Shown: positions 28,497 to 34,693 of the stretch, one piece after another | Numbering within the stretch: position 1 is the stretch's first letter | Layout: every line of letters starts with the position of its first letter | From: Chara braunii | Taxonomy: Eukaryota > Streptophyta > Charophyceae > Charales > Characeae | DNA: 34,693 bases | Direction: 5' to 3' | Assembly: GCA_003427395.1 (NCBI GenBank) | Contig: BFEA01000364.1 | Span: 770,748 to 805,440, forward strand | Made by a program: the position numbers and the translations under genes | The notes under the pieces: model-generated | The model's database searches: none | What the model was told of the DNA's origin: nothing | Seen by the model: the letters and a program-made list of their open reading frames with translations, nothing else

Positions 28497-30089
28497 GTTT
28501 TATCACGGAGCAAGCTTTTGGCAATCATATGCGGCAGCCACGTCGCTACATCTCGGAGATCCAGCAAGTTCGTCATCCGCGGCTCAGTCCTGATCTTCGA
28601 CGACGGGTGCAATTCTTCTGCACCGAGGGTGTGTGTGCTGCCGCTGCGTTTCGATTTGCAAGAAGTCCGCAGACAGTAGTATTGGCAGAGGTGGTGGCCT
28701 TTCATCGGCGGGCGGTTCCAGGAACGAGCCACGTCACCACGGTCGCTGCCTTCAGCGGCGATATCAGCGCAGTCAGCCCGATTCGGCATACCGCGATCCT
28801 GACCACATTACGGGACTGGACGCAGCAGTTATCGACTGAGTGGCATCACGGTCTTGCGCGCCCCGGGTGCAACCTCGTCCCAACGTACGGGACTGACTTC
28901 AACAAGATCCGCACCTCTAGGTGCCAGCCGGCAGTTGTGCTCCCCACACTCATCCCCTTCCAACGCCCCGCTCCTCTCGCTCTCGCTCCTCTCTCCACCT
29001 TTAGTCTTCCCTCTCTTTTCCCCACCTTCTGGCAATGCGACCTTCATACTCGCCTTTCCTTCTTGCTCGAGGCCCTTGCAGTCCCGCTCCTCGATCCCGG
29101 GCATTGGCGGGTGTGGCGCGAGACTTTTGTCGATCTGTCTCGGATCGGTGCGGCCAGGCCATCGCCAGCTAATTGTCCAGGAACTCGTCGTCCCGCTCGC
29201 GCTACTGGTCGACGACCTCTCTCTCGACATTGTTTCGCAAAGTGACGAGAGTCCGACTCCGTACGTCCTTACACGAACATTGGCACCGTATCTATAGTGG
29301 ACTGCGTGCTTGGAGGAACCGGCGAGTGAAAGCGCCCTGCCGTCGTGGCAGGAGTACTTGAAGGCATCCGGAATCATCAATCTTGCCTTCTATCTGAAGT
29401 AAGATACGTCTGAGGAGGCGGTAGAAGAGGAAGAGGAGGAAGCCACCGAGGAAGAGGGCGACGTCGAAGAAGAGACGTCGGAGGAAGAGAGTTATAGTGA
29501 GCATAGCGAAGGAGAGAAGAGTGAAGAGGAAGAAGAAGAAGAAGAAGACGACGAAGAGGAGGAAGCCGGATCGGAGTGGGAGGCCTTGCCAGAAGAAGCG
29601 GCGCACACAGGCACGGAGGCGGAAGATCCCGAGGTGACACGTAAGAGGGAAGAGATCGCCGTCGGGGAAGACCAGATGGAGTTCGCCAGCGAGGCGAACC
29701 TGCGCATCAACAACGACCCGACCCGGGATCCAGAGCCCACATGGTGACCTTGCAACTGCGGCTCCGAGCGCATCACGACGGAGACGGAGTCGATCCCCCT
29801 CCCCCTCCACCTCAACCTGTCCCCCAATTCGTCCACGTACCGATGCGGGGGATGGGCCTTCATCCCCGGTCATTATCCCGCCATCCCCTTGATTACCTCA
29901 CCCTCGGTCAGATCTCTACCCCCGTCACCTTCACTCGCAACCCCTTCCCTCCCAATACCTTCCACCAGTTCTACTCCACCCGCCTCGCCGTCACCGTCCA
30001 TCCCCATCCTTCCCTTCAATGTGCAACCCCCGTGTTCTGTTTGCATGTCCTTTTGTTTAGTGCGGCGTGGGAGCGAAGCAACGCAGTAG
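28494..30089 (+). pseudogene. Third ORF in env position, acidic, unknown
   Basis: Downstream of integrase, one frame (from about 28854 to the TAG at 30087) is interrupted only by stops at 29295, 29400 and 29745. It contains ALLVDDLSLDIVSQSDES, WTACLEEPASESALPSWQEY, a long Glu-rich stretch (about 29406-29640) and a Pro/Ser-rich tail. No signal peptide, transmembrane segment or fusion motif is seen, so I do not call it an envelope protein. A different frame, beginning at ATG 28494, is open for the first 250 codons but looks less protein-like. The Glu-rich part is what makes this frame credible; function is unknown. Confidence 0.45.
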
Positions 30090-30337
30090 AAGTCTACTGC
30101 GTAATCACAGGAATCATCCCCGCATGCCGCCATCACGAGCTATTTTGCGCGGCGCTCTTCCGCATTTTCTCCACCCTCTACCCTGATTACCTCGCCTCCG
30201 TCCCTCACAACGGCGATCGATTTCCCCGCTTGCACCGAACCATCCGCTACGAGGAGCTTCCGATGATAGTGGAAGGGATGGATCGCTACTTACCTCCACT
30301 TCCCCCCAACCCTCCCCGTCGACACCCCTTCATGTAG
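29741..30337 (+). CDS. Overlapping 198-codon ORF, unknown
   Basis: Open without interruption in a frame different from the acidic ORF. It starts Pro-rich and then has ordinary globular composition: HPLDYLTLGQISTPVTF, NAVEVYCVITGIIPACRHH, LFRIFSTLYPDYLASVP and LPMIVEGMDRYLPP. It may be the true continuation of the third ORF after a frameshift near 29745. No family was recognised. Confidence 0.35.
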   Translation: MVTLQLRLRAHHDGDGVDPPPPPPQPVPQFVHVPMRGMGLHPRSLSRHPLDYLTLGQISTPVTFTRNPFPPNTFHQFYSTRLAVTVHPHPSLQCATPVFCLHVLLFSAAWERSNAVEVYCVITGIIPACRHHELFCAALFRIFSTLYPDYLASVPHNGDRFPRLHRTIRYEELPMIVEGMDRYLPPLPPNPPRRHPFM

Positions 30338-30867
30338 AATGACTACTTTCCCATTCCCACGCGGCGCTGATATCTGCCACGTGTCGCGACGGTGGCGCAT
30401 CCCACCCTCTTCTTGTCAATGGCCATCGACACATGTCCCCTGAGCAACTCGAATCAGCAGTTTCGCGAAGATCACGCCATTGACGATGACGTCAACACAT
30501 GCTCTAAATCGACGGATTGCACTGGACAAGAGTGCAGAGCAAACGGAGACCTGGTGGACCGTGATGGTGCCACCTTGACGATCTACGAAGTTTGAAGGGC
30601 AGGGGCTTGCATATGACAGGACCGCAGAGGATAGGGATCCGAGATAGCAGGAGCGGGCATGCATCACGAAGATCTTGCCACGGATGTTGTCGTCAACTCA
30701 TACCCCGGCTTAGTTTTCTCTGCTGACATAGATTGTGCTGATCTAAGCCTCCTACTTCTTCTTGCTTCTTTGTCTCTTCCTACTTCTTCCTACTTCTTCG
30801 TCTCCTCCCACTTCCTTTGTTCAAGGTTTTTCATGCAATCAGGAGATCGCATAGTTTTGGAACCCCC
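30338..30867 (+). other. Untranslated 3' part of the internal region
   Basis: No convincing ORF. Purine-rich pieces occur (for example around 30596-30660), but none is next to the 3' LTR, where a polypurine tract is expected. A triplicated ACTTCTTC pattern is visible near 30752-30800. Confidence 0.4.
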
Positions 30868-30887
30868 TGCGCGTCACATATGTGACG
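30868..30887. repeat. LTR-end / LTR-start palindrome at the 3' LTR boundary
   Basis: TGCGCGTCACA (30868-30878) equals the last 11 bases of the LTR. It is followed by TA and TGTGACG, the LTR start. CGTCACATATGTGACG (30872-30887) is a perfect 16-bp palindrome. Confidence 0.8.
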
Positions 30888-31652
30888 AACCACTTCCCGA
30901 CCCCGTGCTATCTTTCGTACCCCTTGACTCAATTCCCCCTTTTGTATCATACCGACCCAACAAAGCCCCCGTCGCTTTTCTTGATTTCAGGTGCCTTGTT
31001 TAGGCTCCCATATTTCGGAGGTTCTATTGATTCTTGGAATTCTGCTTTTTATAATTATGGAAATGCATGGGAAATTACGCGTGCCTTAGCGAGCGCACTA
31101 GGAATCGGGCTCGACAGTTAGGAATTCCGCAATAAGCGGAACCCGACGTGTCTTTTTCTTTGCATGAATGTTCTCGGTCACGTCGGAGGAAATTCTAGGA
31201 ATTTTGTGGGAATACGGATAGGCATAGGACTTTCTTTTCCCGCGTCGACTTTCGCGAGCGGATATGGCGATTTCAATTTTTGAATTGGTGTAGGACATAA
31301 GCAAGCTGTAACTGTTTTGGTGCCTTTTTTTCTCTTGTTGTCGGTGCTACACATGCGAGTTTCCTCCTCCTTATTTCCCACGTCATTCTTCCCCCGCGCT
31401 CTCTTCTCTCTCCCTTCTCCCTCCTCTTCTCCCTCCTCTTCTGCTCCTATCGCAACTGTTTTTCCCTCTCTCTACTTTTTGCGCGCCTGTTTTCCCTTCT
31501 TGATCATCTAAATCTTGGACCTGTCTTGCGCTACTTTTCGCGCCTCTTTCCTTCTCGATCTGACTCACGAAACCCGGTTGATCCTTCGATTAACCCCGCT
31601 CACCAATTAGACGTGTTGAGCAAAAGGATCTTCCTGTTGCGCGACAATTCTG

Positions 31653-31784
31653 ATTGGTTGAACATTCAGTTCCGAAGGATCAACATGGCTTCCCTTCAGT
31701 ACCCCTCGCTGAATCTTCTCCTCTTACACCTCGATTTCCTCTCTGTCTTTTCCCCCGTCTGTCTTCTTTTTCGCAACTATAAAT
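31653..31784 (+). promoter_or_regulatory. LTR promoter: inverted CCAAT box and TATA box (3' LTR)
   Basis: ATTGG at 31653-31657 and TATAAAT at 31778-31784. It could drive the LTR ORF at 32853 or read into flanking DNA. Confidence 0.55.
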
Positions 31785-32852
31785 CCCGCAAATGCGCCCG
31801 CAAAGCTTTCTCACGTTTTCCACTTGCAAGCCAGCTTCCGGGAAGCAGTGGCAAGGTGATGCGTTTGGTGCGAGTCGAAAAGTCCTGTCGAGCTGACTGT
31901 AAGCTGGCCGGTTGCGCGCTTGATCGTCATGACGGACTGGGGGATCCGGGCGAGCGGTGTCGAGGTTGCGTAAGAGGGGTGACGATCGCAGCGGCTGGAG
32001 TTAGCACGCGACAACCGGGATCGTCGGTGCGGGTATGAGGATCAATAATTGGAGTTGAGTGGATGATTGGTCCGAGGCCATACTAGAATTTCACGGCGAA
32101 TGCGCCTCCATGGTTGCGGATCATTTTTTTTTGTGTGAGTTCATGGCTGTGAAGCCGATTGTTCGCTTGTCGGATTCCGGTGTCTCCTATCTCAACATTT
32201 CTCGTCTATCTCTCCCATCTCTCTCTATGATTTGAATAACGATGTGTTATGAGTCTGTCTCTCCTATGAACCTCTTGTCTTGTGAACGGTGGATGTAATC
32301 CCCGGATGTAAGGGAGGTTCTTTTGGAACTCTTCCATTAGTTTCCTGGGTAATCCCCGGATGTAAGGGAGCTCAATCCTCTTGTCTTGTGAACGGTGGAT
32401 GCGTATGTATTATCCTCCGATTTGTTTTTGATGCACCATTGTCATTTTCGCACCTTCCTCAGTGGATGTATGCATAGGAATGCTTGTATGTGAGTTGGTT
32501 GTGTTGATTAGACCCAGAACTCGACGGGATTTGCTCGAGAATGTAAGAGTATTTAGATCTGTCGTTCTGAATACACTTCGCATGCCATCTGCCTTTTACT
32601 GCACGACATCTGCAGACAGTCTATGGGGCAGCCTCGAAAAAGCCAGTCGCCTCGGATTTTTGTTGATCTGGTCTGCTGAACTTGAGTCGCCGGCAGATCC
32701 CCTCGAAATTCCACCCGGATTATTGCATGGTTTTACGGACTCTGTAAGATGCTTGCCTCGTGCCGAAAGAAGGGAAAATGTTAGTTGGTTTTTGCGATTG
32801 TGCTTTTTGAAGACGTCCCAGGGTTTCTGCAAATTCATTCCGATTGATTGAC

Positions 32853-33344
32853 ATGTGGACTAATGGGCGTACCTCGATCGGGCGCCATCCTCCCGTACCT
32901 CCCTCGCCACCGCGCCCCTTCCTTTACAACGAGGAAAGGACACGTGTTTGCGAATGGGACGTACGAGAAGTTGTCGCACGGATCGGCGAACGATATTACT
33001 TCCCTCCCGAAAATCATTGTTTTGGATTCGTGGCTGGAGGCTTTGTCATTGTCGATACGTACTACCCACCTTACTCAGTACTATTGCCATTTAACGAGTT
33101 GATCGTCATTCCGTGGACGGCAGTGGCGCCCCATTGGCCTCGAACCCTGTGCACTGAGTGCCAGCGTTTCGATTGCTACGAATCAAAGGGCTTTCACTAC
33201 CGAATATGGAGTGAAGACGAGCACAAGGAAAGAGCCACGAGACTGAGACCCTCCAAGTCGGACTCGGAACTGACCAACGATCGACGTCGGAACTTGGTAC
33301 GGAAACGGGACACGCGGAGTGTACCGAAGCCCTTCCGCTCTTAA
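32853..33344 (+). CDS. LTR-internal ORF, unknown protein (163 aa)
   Basis: Homologue of the 177-codon ORF in the solo LTR, with the same start context (ATGTGGACTAA). Conserved blocks are CEWDVREVVARIG, YYFPPEN, FVIVDTYYPPYSVLLPFNEL, HWPRTLCTECQRFD and DEHKERATRLRPS. It stops earlier than the solo copy at KPFRS because CAA, still present in the 5' LTR, has become TAA, so the basic tail is truncated. It lies about 1 kb downstream of the LTR TATA box. No known domain; the C-x2-C pair could be part of a small metal site. Confidence 0.5.
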   Translation: MWTNGRTSIGRHPPVPPSPPRPFLYNEERTRVCEWDVREVVARIGERYYFPPENHCFGFVAGGFVIVDTYYPPYSVLLPFNELIVIPWTAVAPHWPRTLCTECQRFDCYESKGFHYRIWSEDEHKERATRLRPSKSDSELTNDRRRNLVRKRDTRSVPKPFRS

Positions 33345-33624
33345 CGAAGATCCACAGCGTGGTGGGAAGTTTGACAATACTTTTTAGATTGAATTTGGAT
33401 TTTTCTCTTTTCGCGCCATGCCCGCGCGTGCATTCTACGACGCGCGAAAGCAACCGACGTACTTCATCAGACCAACACGGGGAATTTCAGTTTTGTCTGT
33501 GTCCCCACACTCAATTTTCCAAAAATCCTTGGTACACCCCATCTTGCTGTCTTCCTGGGCCCTCTTTCCGGACCCTTAGCACTCCGAACGGAAGACAGCA
33601 CATGGCGTGAGGTTGCGCGTCACA

Positions 33625-33628
33625 AGTC
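33625..33628. repeat. Target-site duplication AGTC, right copy
   Basis: Follows the CACA end of the 3' LTR and matches 19911-19914. Confidence 0.75.
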
Positions 33629-34170
33629 ATTAAGCCTATAGGCTAGTTTTAGTTGCTAAGGTTTAGCCATTTGTTTAGATCCTGGAGGGAACTAACACTG
33701 CCAATTTAGGCAACCGAGAATGATCCGATAGCAGTTTAGTATTTTCCACTCCCAGGCAACCGTCAGGTTGGAATTCTATATAGTAACCCCAAAGACTTGC
33801 CTGGAAGAATTGGAAGCACTTACTCGAGAATTGGTCCCCGGGTCATGAAAAAGTGCTGGTCAAACTTACGACAATAGAGGCTCCCATGTCCCAAGAGGCA
33901 GTGCAATGATCTACTAGGTGGCACAGACTGAACTTTAGCACCAAGTAGGACAGTGCCTTGTTTCTCCATGGAATTACTTTGAGCTTCAAGGGATTTTGGA
34001 AGATGAGGGAAGACTAGTGAAAGGAAGGGACTTTGGACCCGTTTTCCAGCAACAGCCCAATTAGGGGTATTGGTTTCTTATCTTCCAGGTTGTTTGTGAG
34101 GAATTCCCAGCCTCCTTTGATTTGTAATAAAAACTAATTATTCTTCCAAAAAAAGAAAAAAAGAAAAAGA
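33629..34170 (+). other. Non-coding flank ending in an mRNA-like 3' end
   Basis: No ORF of note. AATAAA at 34126-34131 is followed 17 bases later by an A-rich tail (about 34148-34170, with interspersed G). That is the layout of a polyadenylated transcript copied back into DNA, so this may be the 3' end of a retrocopy. The 5' limit is unknown. Confidence 0.4.
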
Positions 34171-34693
34171 TGTGGCAAACTGTGCACTCTGAGCAAAGGT
34201 GTTGTCAGACCCACATTCTTTTTATTTTTATTTTTCAGGGAGAGGCCCAAGTTTCCTTGCGGCGCCCTTACGGCCCTAGCCAAAGGTGTTTAAACAAAGG
34301 TGTTCAACCATCGATGTGTGGGTCTCGCTTGATGTCAAAATGGGGGTGCTTACGAGGACCTCATTACGATAGGAAGGCCAGTAAAAAAAATTAATTCGTA
34401 ACCGCTGCCTATGTGACCGTGTGAACGCGCCGAACGCGCATTCGAATTTGAACGCCCATGTTCAAACGGTCGTGAGCCGCATTCAAACGCGCTGTGCGCA
34501 ACGTGGCACGATTTTGTCGAATGCGTCCCACCCTGCCATATGAGTGCATGGCGGACTACGGGTGGGGGGAATTGTTTGAAAAAAAAAAAAAAAAACAGTG
34601 TGCCAGTGTATATTTCCATGTTTTAGCGGTAGATTCATTCGATTTTGCTCATCACATGATTCCGATCGAAGTACCATGAGGTCGGCCACGCTG
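34171..34693. other. No gene recognised; GAACGC-rich palindromic cluster
   Basis: Between about 34420 and 34500 GAACGCGC, TTCGAA, TTTGAAC-6-nt-GTTCAAA and TTCAAACG occur close together in both orientations. An A-run lies at 34580-34595. Short open frames on both strands show no domain. Confidence 0.4.

Larger units (their letters stand above)
19915..33624 (+). mobile_element. Ty3/gypsy LTR retrotransposon, 13.7 kb, inactive
   Basis: Two long LTRs (about 2.3 and 2.7 kb) enclose an 8.7-kb internal region with primer site, gag, protease, RT, RNase H, PHD-like module, integrase and a third ORF. RT before integrase places it in Ty3/gypsy. A 4-bp duplication, AGTC, flanks the whole unit, so both LTRs come from one insertion. 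The first 440 bases of the LTRs differ at roughly 5 percent of sites by eye, so the insertion is not recent. In-frame stops and frameshifts occur in every coding block. No polypurine tract is visible next to the 3' LTR. Confidence 0.92.
30881..33624 (+). repeat. 3' LTR
   Basis: Starts TGTGACG and ends TTGCGCGTCACA, giving a 7-bp inverted terminal repeat, and is followed by AGTC. It carries the CCAAT/TATA promoter and a nearly complete LTR ORF. A local duplication lies at about 32275-32400, where AATCCCCGGATGTAAGGGA and TTGTCTTGTGAACGGTGGAT each occur twice. Confidence 0.92.

Noticed and set aside
28457-29245. 262-codon plus-strand ORF after integrase
   Set aside because: Long but without a recognisable domain, and the overlapping frame leading into the acidic region is more protein-like. 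Kept only as a comment under the third ORF.
29292-29873. 193-codon minus-strand ORF with Phe/Leu runs
   Set aside because: It is the complement of the Glu-rich coding stretch; GAA/GAG reversed gives TTC/CTC runs that mimic membrane segments.
28494-30089. Envelope gene
   Set aside because: No signal peptide, transmembrane helix or fusion motif; position alone is not enough.
1-34693. CRISPR array, bacterial operon or rRNA
   Set aside because: No regularly spaced direct repeats with unique spacers, no ribosome-binding-site-linked gene strings and no rRNA-like segments; the content is eukaryotic.

Overview
This window is eukaryotic and dominated by repeats. I see one likely host gene, nested retrotransposons, many microsatellites (GT/CA, CT/GA, poly-A) and an assembly gap. 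A plant-type initiator-tRNA-Met primer site (TGGTATCGGAGCC), a zf-RVT-type LINE and a Ty3/gypsy element with very long LTRs suggest a streptophyte. My best guess is a charophyte alga such as Chara or a relative, but that is inference, not identification.

Layout. 1-5.2 kb holds no convincing gene: microsatellites, two small tandem duplications, a three-copy SINE-like family and a tandem (TG)n/(ATCA)n/(A)n array. About 5.2-15.5 kb is one degenerate non-LTR retrotransposon (LINE) on the minus strand, read from right to left: ORF1, endonuclease, reverse transcriptase (FVDD), zf-RVT, C-terminal tail. It is interrupted by a 2,617-bp solo LTR (11909-14525, 4-bp target duplication TGTG), a 506-bp AT-rich DNA element with inverted ends (8813-9318, 9-bp duplication) and a block of tandem poly-A-tailed repeats (about 6.76-7.31 kb). 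15.5-17.2 kb is microsatellite and dispersed-repeat DNA with a 123-bp N gap. 17.6-18.5 kb carries the only probable host gene, a secreted DUF4360-type protein on the minus strand. 18.7-19.9 kb is a duplicated non-coding block. 19915-33624 is a 13.7-kb Ty3/gypsy element flanked by a 4-bp duplication (AGTC), with gag, protease, RT, RNase H, a PHD-finger-like module, integrase and a third acidic ORF, all broken by stops and frameshifts. The last kilobase is non-coding, with one mRNA-like 3' end.

Most unusual points. The solo LTR belongs to the same family as the 13.7-kb element, and the family carries an ORF inside the LTR itself, downstream of a conserved CCAAT/TATA promoter. Between the solo and 3' LTR copies, 109 aligned codons contain no indel, and synonymous codon differences (33) outnumber replacement ones (26), which points to past purifying selection. 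Each LTR could therefore have been a small transcription unit for an unknown protein. The element also has a well-formed C4HC3 PHD-finger pattern between RNase H and integrase, a possible chromatin-reading module. These two features are the best candidates for something undescribed.
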